From NCBI GenBank assembly GCA_027293245.1, contig JAPUFZ010000028.1, positions 1-5,332 of the forward strand: 5,332 nucleotides of DNA, written 5' to 3'. Made by a program: the position numbers and the translations under genes. The notes under the pieces were generated by a model that did no database searches, was not told the origin of the DNA, and worked only from the letters and a program-made list of their open reading frames with translations. The DNA comes from Gammaproteobacteria bacterium (GTDB lineage: Bacteria; Pseudomonadota; Gammaproteobacteria; GCA-001735895). Positions 1 through 5,332 of the stretch are shown one piece after another (positions within the stretch are counted from its first letter, which is position 1; the number at the start of each line of letters is the position of its first letter).

Positions 1-56
1 CAGGCATGCATGACCAGGACAAAGCAGGCAAAGCTGACTATACGCGTTAGTTTCAT
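1..56 (-). CDS. Start of a probable exported protein (partial, runs off left end)
   Basis: An ATG at 56-54 on the minus strand opens a frame that stays open to the window edge. The 18 complete residues read MKLTRIVSFACFVLVMHA: a short basic n-region (Lys2, Arg5), then an uninterrupted hydrophobic stretch ending in small residues. This is the layout of a Sec signal peptide, or of a first membrane anchor. An in-frame TAA lies just upstream at 77-75, so no longer ATG start is available. No clear Shine-Dalgarno sequence precedes the ATG, which lowers confidence. The mature protein is outside the window, so no function can be given. It lies about 90 bases beyond the glycerate kinase stop, on the same strand, behind an AT-rich spacer with an inverted repeat, so it may have its own promoter. 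Confidence 0.5.
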   Translation of the reverse strand, partial: MKLTRIVSFACFVLVMHA

Positions 57-62
57 CGAATA

Positions 63-76
63 AATACTACAGTATT
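63..76. repeat. Perfect inverted repeat, possible operator
   Basis: AATACT and AGTATT are exact reverse complements separated by two bases (AC on the plus strand). The site lies 7 bases upstream of the ATG of the probable exported protein, inside an AT-rich spacer. The flanking bases extend the pattern: TACT/AGTA elements recur, with another AGTATTACT at 71-79. A small dyad just upstream of a start codon would suit a repressor site or an mRNA hairpin affecting translation. I do not recognise it as the consensus of a named regulator, and a 6-base-arm palindrome in AT-rich DNA can arise by chance. Confidence 0.3.
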
Positions 77-149
77 ACTCTGGGGAAAGTTTGTTAAATT
101 AAAAATTCAAGCATATGAAATGAGTGAACTGTCCCGGTTTAGCGGGTAA

Positions 150-1286
150 TTAGTCGACGATCGCAATGGCGAGATCCATGACGTTGGTATTAGTCGGTCC
201 CGTGACAAACAGGCAATTCTGCTCAGCCAGGTAGCGGCCGGCATCGGCGTTTTCGAGTGCAACCCGTGCCGCGTCGGCGCGGGCAAAGGTATTGCCGTCG
301 ACCATTCCGCCCGCTGCTGTGGTAGGCCCGTCGGTACCATCGGTACCGGCGACCAGCAGGGTGATATTATCCTTGCCAGACAAGTGATGCGAAACCGCCA
401 GCGCCAGGCTCTGGTTGCGGCCACCCTGCCCCGGACACCCGGGCAACACGATGGTCGGTTCACCTCCCCAGATGTAAACACCCGCTGCGGCACCGCGTAA
501 ATAGCTACCAATCAATTCTGCTAGTTTAAATACATCGCCGTAAAGCGTTTCCTGGTTTTGTTGGACCTTCAGGCCGAGTGTTGTTGCAGTATCTGCTGCC
601 CGCGCACGCGCAATTTGATTGGAAGCAATAATGTTTGATTTTGCTTTCGCTGCTGCTCGATGACAATCACCAATGCCAGAACCAACCGTTGAAATACTAT
701 CGCCTTCGACATCTGAAATAGCATACACGCGAATTTCGGCACCGCTAAACTGTTGCAATAACTTACCATCCTTGATCAACGAGGTTTGCTTGCGCCTGCT
801 ATTTATTTCACCGATGGTTTTACCGGTGGATATCATTTCATCGGCAATCGCCTGCAGATCTTCGAGATCCATACCAGCCGGCAGCGCCTCTGCCAACGCC
901 GAAGCACCGCCCGATACCAGTACCAGTAACCGGCTTTCAGCCGGCATGGATTGAACCCGCTCGAGCAGGGCAACACCGGCATCGAGTGAGTGTTGATCGG
1001 GAATCGGGTGCCCGGATTCGATTACCGTGACTGCTTCCCGCGCGCGCATATCATCGTCGGCATGATCGTACTTGGTAACCAGGATAGTCTCGCAAGGTCC
1101 GGTCAGGCTATTTAACGCACCACGGCACATACCGGTCGCTGCCTTGCCGACCGCAATAATCAGATCGGGTTGCCAGGGACTGTCATTCGCGATCGCGTTT
1201 TCGACTGCCTGTTGACCGGACACGGCATTGATCGCCGCATCCCAGATGGTTTTTAAGACTTGTTTCCTATCGTCGCCGGAACTCAC
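150..1286 (-). CDS. Glycerate kinase type-2 family protein (DUF4147 + MOFRL), short form
   Basis: This 378-residue protein belongs to the type-2 glycerate kinase (GckA/TtuD) family, whose studied members phosphorylate D-glycerate to 2-phosphoglycerate with ATP in the cytoplasm. Visible N-terminal (DUF4147) motifs are VGKAA at 46-50 with the conserved Lys48, SGHPIPD at 91-97, the phosphate-binding SGGASAL at 125-131, an SRRKQTSLIKDGKL segment at 163-176, and SDVEGD at 191-196. The C-terminal MOFRL part shows GGEPT at 274-278, GGRNQ at 288-292, TDGTDG at 315-320 and TGPTNTNVMDL at 362-372. The protein is about 40-50 residues shorter than usual members. The missing part lies after SGIGD (about 203-207), where others carry a GPT-type segment and a helical insertion. 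The start is GTG at 1286, because the frame then begins with the expected N-terminal helix; its ribosome binding site is weak. It is the last gene of the tight cluster, 17 bases after the CmcJ-like gene. Family assignment is firm; glycerate as substrate is inferred. Confidence 0.88.
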   Translation of the reverse strand: MSSGDDRKQVLKTIWDAAINAVSGQQAVENAIANDSPWQPDLIIAVGKAATGMCRGALNSLTGPCETILVTKYDHADDDMRAREAVTVIESGHPIPDQHSLDAGVALLERVQSMPAESRLLVLVSGGASALAEALPAGMDLEDLQAIADEMISTGKTIGEINSRRKQTSLIKDGKLLQQFSGAEIRVYAISDVEGDSISTVGSGIGDCHRAAAKAKSNIIASNQIARARAADTATTLGLKVQQNQETLYGDVFKLAELIGSYLRGAAAGVYIWGGEPTIVLPGCPGQGGRNQSLALAVSHHLSGKDNITLLVAGTDGTDGPTTAAGGMVDGNTFARADAARVALENADAGRYLAEQNCLFVTGPTNTNVMDLAIAIVD

Positions 1287-1303
1287 AGATACCGTCGCTA
1301 GTT

Positions 1304-2122
1304 CTAATCGTAAAATACGAAGGCCCGGGTTTCGATGCTTTCTCGTGGCGGGGCATCTGACGGAGCATCAGCTATGTCGATCGAGGTGTGGATACTGCCT
1401 GGCGTTCGACCCGCATCGGCAGAATCGAAGGTCTTGAATACCAGTATTTCATCACTCGTCATGTTAGAAAAATAATACCAGCGATGCTGAAGACTGAAGG
1501 TCGCCAGAAGTATTTCGCCTACATGAGTGGGCGAGCGCCGCTCGGTTGCAACAAGGTCCGCCCTGCCGACCGTACGGGCATCGCATAATACCAGCGGAAA
1601 ATTCAACACCGGATTAACCAGCGGACGCCAGAGATTAATTATCTGAAACCTGCCTTGCGCCAGGTCTTCGGCATCGTCGCCGAGGTTTTCATCCAGGCAG
1701 ACATATCCGGACTTTGGGGTATAGTCGTTATGAACCAGGGTGGCAGGTTCGCGAATTTGTTTTTGCTCTCGCACCTCTGGATCAGAAGCCCTTACGGTAT
1801 GGTCAAATATATGTACCCGCCTGGCCCCGGTTAGAGACTTTAAAATGGCCTCGATTTCATCTTCGTAGGTCCCGCTAATTTCATCACCATCGAGAAAATT
1901 ATTTACCGCTGAGCGGTGTTGGATGAGCTTGAAGCCAATATCCGGCAGGCCATTTTCTTCACCTCCGTAGTCAGTGCCAATATCACGCGCATCACGGATT
2001 TCGACATCATGATTCTGCAAGTCCCAGTTGAGGGTAAAGCTAGCATTGCGTCCGGCGCTCGAGGCGTAGTAAATCGGAGGCTGCTCGCCCTCGACAATAT
2101 ATTGAACATCTGCTGTTAGCAT
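1304..2122 (-). CDS. CmcJ/NvfI/AsaB-like Fe(II)/2-oxoglutarate-type oxygenase
   Basis: This 272-residue protein resembles the family that includes cephamycin CmcJ, fungal NvfI, AsaB and GA4 desaturase, several of which are Fe(II)/2-oxoglutarate enzymes of secondary metabolism. Supporting landmarks in order are RRVHIFDHTVR at 101-111, LVHNDYT at 129-135, NLWRPL at 163-168, DEILVFKTFDS at 224-234, IHTSID at 244-249, and PRESIETRAFVFYD closing the protein at 259-272. His131 and Asp133 form the HxD iron motif, His245 is the expected distal iron ligand, and Arg260 or Arg266 is the candidate 2-oxoglutarate anchor. The site therefore looks complete. No signal peptide or membrane segment is visible, so it should be cytoplasmic. 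The ATG at 2122 is backed by a good GGAG ribosome site six bases away. The gene starts 12 bases after tag and ends 17 bases before the glycerate kinase. The family is well supported. Hydroxylation, desaturation or another oxidation are all possible, and the substrate is unknown. Confidence 0.8.
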   Translation of the reverse strand: MLTADVQYIVEGEQPPIYYASSAGRNASFTLNWDLQNHDVEIRDARDIGTDYGGEENGLPDIGFKLIQHRSAVNNFLDGDEISGTYEDEIEAILKSLTGARRVHIFDHTVRASDPEVREQKQIREPATLVHNDYTPKSGYVCLDENLGDDAEDLAQGRFQIINLWRPLVNPVLNFPLVLCDARTVGRADLVATERRSPTHVGEILLATFSLQHRWYYFSNMTSDEILVFKTFDSADAGRTPGSIHTSIDIADAPSDAPPRESIETRAFVFYD

Positions 2123-2128
2123 AACAAA

Positions 2129-2132
2129 CTCC
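2129..2132 (-). promoter_or_regulatory. Ribosome binding site of the CmcJ-like oxygenase
   Basis: GGAG on the minus strand lies six bases before the ATG at 2122 and just after the tag TAA stop (2137-2135). It fixes the start of the CmcJ-like gene and is the clearest Shine-Dalgarno sequence in the cluster, suggesting independent re-initiation after tag. Confidence 0.6.
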
Positions 2133-2134
2133 GG

Positions 2135-2713
2135 TTATTTTAGTTCAGCATGACGAAAGCAATTGGTTACATGATCGTTAACCAGGCCAGCCGCCTGCAT
2201 TAAAGCATAACATATGGTACTACCGACGAATGTGAAGCCACGTTTTTTAAGGTCCTTCGACATCGCGTCCGATACCGGGGTATTGGCCGGAATGCGTGCC
2301 ATCGAACTCCATTCATTCTGCAGCGATACGCCTTCGACATAAGCCCAAAGGTAGTCATCGAGGGTTTCCCCACAATCGAGCATATTGAGGTAAGCCCGTG
2401 CATTTTTAACAAAGCCATTGACCTTGAGCCGGTTGCGTACAATACCGGGATCGGCCAGCAGGCTGGCTATTTTTGTGTCGTCATAAGACACTATTTTGCA
2501 GGCATCGAACTGGTCGAAAAGACGTCGATAATTCTCCCGCTTGCGCAGGATAGTAATCCAGCTTAACCCTGCCTGGGCTCCTTCGAGGCAGAGAAATTCG
2601 AACAACAGACGATCATCGTGTACCGGTACTCCCCATTCACAATCATGATATTGCCGGTAAAGTTCATCGTCACCACACCACCAGCAGCGAATTTTAGTAT
2701 CGGTATCAGTCAT
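2135..2713 (-). CDS. tag: DNA-3-methyladenine glycosylase I
   Basis: TagA excises 3-methyladenine from alkylated DNA as the first step of base excision repair. At 192 residues, this protein is close to E. coli Tag (187) and aligns from end to end by eye. The zinc-binding set known in E. coli Tag (Cys4, His17, His175, Cys179) corresponds to Cys10, His23, His181 and Cys185. The base-recognition Glu38 corresponds to Glu44 in CLEGAQAGLSW (42-52). Also conserved are EWGVP (26-30), KRENYR, a long central helical region, and KKRGFTFVGSTICYALMQA followed by GLVNDHV near the C-terminus. The ATG at 2713 gives the family-typical N-terminus with a few extra residues (TDTDTK) before the RC motif; the ribosome site is weak. 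It lies 15 bases after the BesD-like gene and 12 before the CmcJ-like gene, so it is probably co-transcribed with two metabolic oxygenases. Nothing shows control by the Ada alkylation response. Confidence 0.96.
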   Translation of the reverse strand: MTDTDTKIRCWWCGDDELYRQYHDCEWGVPVHDDRLLFEFLCLEGAQAGLSWITILRKRENYRRLFDQFDACKIVSYDDTKIASLLADPGIVRNRLKVNGFVKNARAYLNMLDCGETLDDYLWAYVEGVSLQNEWSSMARIPANTPVSDAMSKDLKKRGFTFVGSTICYALMQAAGLVNDHVTNCFRHAELK

Positions 2714-2728
2714 GAATTAATAGCCTGT

Positions 2729-3559
2729 TCATCGGCCTTCTAGCTCCGCCACCCTCGGCCCGTAATGCAATATACTCGAATCCAGGCTGCCCTTATGGTT
2801 GGGGTCGGTCGAAAAACCAAGTATGGCCTGTATGCGGGTTCGGTTACCCTTCACCTCGGTGACTCGATGCATCGAATAATGGCCGCGAAACAAACTCAAT
2901 GTCCCGGCCTTTAGCTCTATCTGCTGATTTCGCCGGGTATCGCCGTCGAGTACGCGTTGGACCTGTTTAAAGTTTTCGCTCTCGTCTGATCGCAGCTCCG
3001 GCACATATTCAAAAATGCCTCCGGCATCGGGTTCCTGCAGCAACAGCGTGGTAACCATGCGTCCACTATCAAAATGCCATTGCTGGCAGCCGCCCGCATT
3101 CATCATCGAAATATTGAGGGACTGATACTTATCCTGGTTGCGATACACCGGTTGCTTTAATACAGCTCCCAGAAAATCAGGTAAAACCGTTGAATAATAA
3201 AGCATCGAAAGCAAATGTTGTTGGGGAATTAAATCGGTGGCTACCTGTGCCAGGTTACGTCTGCCTTTACGTTTTATGGGATGATCGTCGGGGACTTCAA
3301 CCCCCTGGCCCAGATTATAATTAAAGAAATATGGTGTCACTTCGCCAGGCCCCGAATAAGCCAGGTGCTCAAGGCTACTGGCTTGCGCGGCCATTTCGGA
3401 AATCACCGGCTGGCGCACGAATCCAGGCAGGCTGCAGCAACCGGCCTTTTCAAGCGATGCGTGTGTCTCAGCAATCAGGCTCTGCCCGGCCTCGCTGTCA
3501 AGATCGTTTAGCGGGTATCGATCAAGATCGATAAGTTCGTATATTTCCGGTGTTTGCAT
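2729..3559 (-). CDS. BesD/HalD-like Fe(II)/2-oxoglutarate oxygenase, predicted hydroxylase
   Basis: This 276-residue soluble protein has the double-stranded beta-helix motifs of non-heme iron, 2-oxoglutarate-dependent oxygenases. WHFDSG at 161-166 supplies His162 and Asp164, HYSMHRVTEV at 227-236 supplies the distal His231, and NRTR at 239-242 supplies the Arg that should hold the 2-oxoglutarate carboxylate. The spacing from first to last His (69 residues) and the AGTLSLFRG and LQEPDAGG segments resemble the BesD/HalD group, which acts on free lysine-type amino acids. BesD-type halogenases have Gly where this protein has Asp164, so a hydroxylase or other oxygenase is predicted, not a halogenase. 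The N-terminal 100 residues are mostly helical-looking and include LEKAGCCSLPGF (36-47), like the start of phytanoyl-CoA-dioxygenase-type proteins. The ATG at 3559 lies three bases after the aminotransferase stop, so the two genes are very likely translationally linked. The substrate is unknown; a free amino acid or 2-oxo acid made or used by the neighbouring transaminase is an inference. Confidence 0.85.
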   Translation of the reverse strand: MQTPEIYELIDLDRYPLNDLDSEAGQSLIAETHASLEKAGCCSLPGFVRQPVISEMAAQASSLEHLAYSGPGEVTPYFFNYNLGQGVEVPDDHPIKRKGRRNLAQVATDLIPQQHLLSMLYYSTVLPDFLGAVLKQPVYRNQDKYQSLNISMMNAGGCQQWHFDSGRMVTTLLLQEPDAGGIFEYVPELRSDESENFKQVQRVLDGDTRRNQQIELKAGTLSLFRGHYSMHRVTEVKGNRTRIQAILGFSTDPNHKGSLDSSILHYGPRVAELEGR

Positions 3560-3562
3560 GTG

Positions 3563-4753
3563 TTAGACCGCCTGGCTGATGGGTCGCAATGAATCGATAA
3601 ACTTAACAATACGCTGGCAGCCTTGTTCCAGTTTATCCTCATCAGTCGCATAGGAAACTCGCACAAACCCCTCGGCACTGGCGCCGAAGGCGGTGGCGTC
3701 AAGCACTGATACGCCAGTGTCCGCATAAAGTTGTTGGACAAATTCCGACGCCTGAAGACCGGTACCGCGCACGTCAACCATCAGAAACATGCCGGCATCG
3801 GGTTTGAAAACATTCAATTCTGCTATGGCACCGAGTTTCTCAAGCAACAAATCCCGACGGCGCCAATAGATATCGCGCATTTGGGTCAATGCAGCATCCT
3901 CATTATCGAGCGCATAGGCTGCTGCTTCCTGCACGAATCCCGGAAGTCCGTACAACATGCACAGCGAGAGCCTGGCCATATTCGCAATCATGGCTTCAGG
4001 CGCGACCATCCAGCCGGTGCGCCAACCGGTCATTGCGTAGGACTTCGACATACTGCCAATGGTAATAGAGCGTTCGCCCATACCCGGCAATGCAGCGATA
4101 TGATAACACTGTGATCCAAAAACAATGTCCGAGTAGACTTCATCAGCGACCACCCAGAGATCATGTTCAATCGCAAACCCGGCAATTACTTTTAAATCCC
4201 CGGGGTTTAATATCATACCGGTAGGATTACTCGGGGAAGCATAATATATCGCCCGAGTTTTTGGCGTGATAGCCGCCTTTAATCGGCCGGCATCGAGGCG
4301 AAAGTCGTCTTCGGCAGAAAGCACCACCGGAACCAGCCCGGCGCCAGTGGCCTGGATCGTCGCCTCGTAGGTTACATACATGGGCTGCAATACGATTACC
4401 TCGTCACCAGCCTCGCAGATACACATCGAAGCCCCAAACAATGCATTTTGCGCACCCGATGTGACAGCCACATTGTTTTTGCTAATGCTCGCACCGGTTA
4501 ACCGGTTATGTCGTCTGGCTATACTCTCCCGTAGTGCAGTGATTCCCGCAGCCGGCGTGTAATGTGTATTGCCTTCTCGTAGAGAACGCACAGCGACTTC
4601 GACGATGGGTCCAGGGGTTGAAAAATCCGGGTCACCGACACTGAGTATAATGACATCCTTACCTTCTCGTTGTGCTTCAGTGGCCTTAGAGTGAGTATCC
4701 CAGACATCGGCAGCGCCACCTTTAACTCTATCGGTTAATGAAGAATATTTCAT
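3563..4753 (-). CDS. Class I/II PLP-dependent aminotransferase, AruH-like
   Basis: This is a fold-type I aminotransferase of 396 residues, the usual family length. SPSNPTG at 173-179 holds the Asn that contacts PLP, VADEVYSD at 202-209 holds Asp204 (pyridine nitrogen) and Tyr207, SMSKSYAMTGWR at 234-245 holds Schiff-base Lys237, and GFVRVSYAT at 362-370 holds the substrate-carboxylate Arg365. From memory, the whole protein tracks arginine:pyruvate transaminase AruH of Pseudomonas aeruginosa closely: a YSxxTxRV opening, LSVGDPDF, GNTHY, PMYVTYEA, LCMLYG, RRRDL, GMFLMVD. A basic amino acid with pyruvate is thus a plausible substrate pair, but aspartate-type or broader activity cannot be excluded. 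I chose ATG at 4753. The frame extends to a TTG at 4816, but those 21 extra residues are polar, arginine-rich and unlike the family, whereas MKYSSLTDRV is the typical start. A modest GGA lies six bases upstream of the ATG. It is the first gene of the cluster, and its 3' end carries the ribosome site of the next gene. Confidence 0.92.
   Translation of the reverse strand: MKYSSLTDRVKGGAADVWDTHSKATEAQREGKDVIILSVGDPDFSTPGPIVEVAVRSLREGNTHYTPAAGITALRESIARRHNRLTGASISKNNVAVTSGAQNALFGASMCICEAGDEVIVLQPMYVTYEATIQATGAGLVPVVLSAEDDFRLDAGRLKAAITPKTRAIYYASPSNPTGMILNPGDLKVIAGFAIEHDLWVVADEVYSDIVFGSQCYHIAALPGMGERSITIGSMSKSYAMTGWRTGWMVAPEAMIANMARLSLCMLYGLPGFVQEAAAYALDNEDAALTQMRDIYWRRRDLLLEKLGAIAELNVFKPDAGMFLMVDVRGTGLQASEFVQQLYADTGVSVLDATAFGASAEGFVRVSYATDEDKLEQGCQRIVKFIDSLRPISQAV
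3568..3573 (-). promoter_or_regulatory. Ribosome binding site of the BesD-like oxygenase, inside the aminotransferase
   Basis: AGGCGG on the minus strand, one mismatch from the AGGAGG consensus, lies eight bases before the ATG at 3559. It sits within the last codons of the aminotransferase (Gln-Ala-Val-stop), which points to translational coupling between the two genes. Confidence 0.5.
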
Positions 4754-4834
4754 TTGAATTCCAGCAAGCACAGGATCGATGCGGGCGAACTTATCACTAC
4801 TGCGACGGCGATTCAATGATGAAATTAGGATCTG

Positions 4835-4862
4835 TTTAAAATAGCAATGATAGACAGGTCAA
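4835..4862 (-). promoter_or_regulatory. Possible sigma70-type promoter for the five-gene cluster
   Basis: On the minus strand, TTGACC (4862-4857, five of six bases matching TTGACA) is followed after 16 bases by TTTAAA (4840-4835, four of six matching TATAAT). The -35 box overlaps the stop codon of the phosphoribosyltransferase. Transcription would begin near 4828, leaving a leader of about 75 bases before the aminotransferase ATG. This is the only gap over 20 bases between coding regions from the phosphoribosyltransferase through the glycerate kinase, so it is the natural promoter site. The -10 box is weak, and read-through from the upstream gene is an alternative. Confidence 0.3.
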
Positions 4863-5332
4863 TTTTTACTTCGAGCTCCCGCTTTGAATGGTTCAAGCTC
4901 ATCCAGCAGGGATTTAATCCAGGGCTTGTTAGTAGCGATTTCGTCATCGCTGAGGCCGGTTAATTCGTAGGGTAATACCAGCCATTCGTCGTATTCATGC
5001 AGGAAGTAATCCGGGGCCCTGTTAGCCTGCCTCGCCTGAGACCGGTAGTAGGGCACCGCGATGCGCACTTCTTCCGGCATGTTACGCCGGGTCTTGTGCC
5101 GTAGACGATCGATCACTGCTGCGACATTACGCCCGCTGCTGTAGACATCGTCGACGATTAGCAGTGCATCACCGGCATTCATGTTTTCAAACAGGTATTG
5201 CAGGCCGTGTACCTGGATTTCCCTGTCGCTAACGAGATTATTCAGGTAATCGATCATTCCCCGGTAAGAGGTTCGTATGGCGATGTGATCGGTTTCCACA
5301 CCCAGGTATTGCAGGCATTCCTGCACGTAGAT
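4859..5332 (-). CDS. Purine-type phosphoribosyltransferase (5' end outside window)
   Basis: The visible 157 residues are the C-terminal part of a type I phosphoribosyltransferase. LLIVDDVYSSGRN (visible residues 57-69) is the PRPP-binding signature, with the acidic pair followed by the Ser/Gly loop that holds the 5-phosphate. Upstream, YLGVETDHIAIR matches the segment after the first beta-strand and helix. Downstream, EVRIAVPYYR, then PDYFLHEYDEWLVLPYEL and GLSDDEI, are typical of hypoxanthine/xanthine-guanine phosphoribosyltransferase-like proteins of proteobacteria, where the W-x-V/L-x-P segment lies near the base. Such enzymes salvage a purine base with PRPP to make the nucleotide in the cytoplasm. 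The frame is open through position 5332; an internal GTG at 5326 is not a credible start because it falls in a conserved strand, so roughly 40 N-terminal residues are missing. Base specificity cannot be read from this fragment. It is 105 bases upstream of the aminotransferase, on the same strand. Confidence 0.85.
   Translation of the reverse strand: MYVQECLQYLGVETDHIAIRTSYRGMIDYLNNLVSDREIQVHGLQYLFENMNAGDALLIVDDVYSSGRNVAAVIDRLRHKTRRNMPEEVRIAVPYYRSQARQANRAPDYFLHEYDEWLVLPYELTGLSDDEIATNKPWIKSLLDELEPFKAGARSKN

Noticed and set aside
133..146. CCCG/CGGG inverted repeat just after the glycerate kinase stop, considered as a terminator
   Set aside because: The stem is only four base pairs with a six-base loop, and no T-run follows on the minus strand. 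A later T5 run near 103 is not attached to a convincing stem.
107..511. Second minus-strand frame of 134 codons overlapping the 3' end of the glycerate kinase
   Set aside because: It overlaps the well-supported MOFRL region in another frame, is Arg/Ser/Pro-rich and resembles no known protein.
673..954. Plus-strand open frame of 93 codons
   Set aside because: It is antisense to the glycerate kinase core, with a low-complexity Ser/Pro/Ala composition and no family features.
2729..3559. Idea that the oxygenase is an AlkB-type DNA demethylase partnering with Tag
   Set aside because: It lacks the AlkB sequence layout, such as the RxxxxxR ending and nucleotide-recognition lid motifs, and fits the BesD/phytanoyl-CoA-dioxygenase type instead.
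3731..4114. Plus-strand open frame of 127 codons
   Set aside because: It lies antisense within the aminotransferase, which has complete PLP motifs. The translated frame has no recognisable domain and looks like a codon-bias shadow.
979..4293. Recurring GGCATCG motif at many places
   Set aside because: Most copies come from Asp-Ala(-Gly) codons (GAT GCC) in several proteins on the minus strand, so codon choice rather than a dispersed DNA signal explains them.
4838..4846. TGCTATTTT on the minus strand as an extended -10 element
   Set aside because: No -35-like box lies at usable spacing: TTGACC is only 13 bases upstream of TATTTT. The TTGACC/TTTAAA pair was preferred.
5324..5326. GTG at 5326-5324 as the start of the phosphoribosyltransferase
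   Set aside because: The frame continues open to the window edge, and the residues there belong to the conserved interior of the domain, so the gene is truncated by the window.

Overview
The window looks like a chromosomal stretch from a proteobacterium, most likely a marine or environmental gammaproteobacterium. That guess rests on moderate G+C by eye, ATG/GTG starts, compact gene spacing, and protein types common in that group: a Gpt/Hpt-like phosphoribosyltransferase, Tag, an AruH-like aminotransferase and a DUF4147/MOFRL glycerate kinase. I cannot place the species. There are no RNA genes, insertion sequences, CRISPR arrays or other mobile elements.

Every gene I can support lies on the minus strand, so transcription runs from the right end to the left. 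At the right edge (4859-5332) is the 3' part of a purine-type phosphoribosyltransferase whose N-terminus lies outside the window. A 105-base gap follows, with a possible promoter. Then come five closely packed genes: a class I/II PLP aminotransferase resembling arginine:pyruvate transaminase AruH (3563-4753), a BesD/HalD-like Fe(II)/2-oxoglutarate oxygenase (2729-3559), DNA-3-methyladenine glycosylase I, tag (2135-2713), a CmcJ/NvfI/AsaB-like Fe(II)/2-oxoglutarate oxygenase (1304-2122), and a short type-2 glycerate kinase homologue (150-1286). The gaps between them are 3, 15, 12 and 17 bases, so they probably form one transcript. To the left is an AT-rich spacer with a perfect small inverted repeat. 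A last gene then begins with a signal-peptide-like N-terminus and runs off the left end (1-56).

The most interesting feature is this cluster. It combines an amino-acid transaminase, two distantly related oxygenases of families known to modify amino acids and small metabolites, and a sugar-acid kinase, with a base-excision repair gene in the middle. One reading is an uncharacterised oxidative amino-acid or small-molecule pathway that tag happens to share a transcript with. Another is that it is an ordinary housekeeping neighbourhood of unrelated genes. The sequence alone cannot decide between them. In both oxygenases the residues expected to bind iron are present, including the carboxylate that true BesD-type halogenases lack, so both are predicted to be active oxygenases and neither a halogenase.
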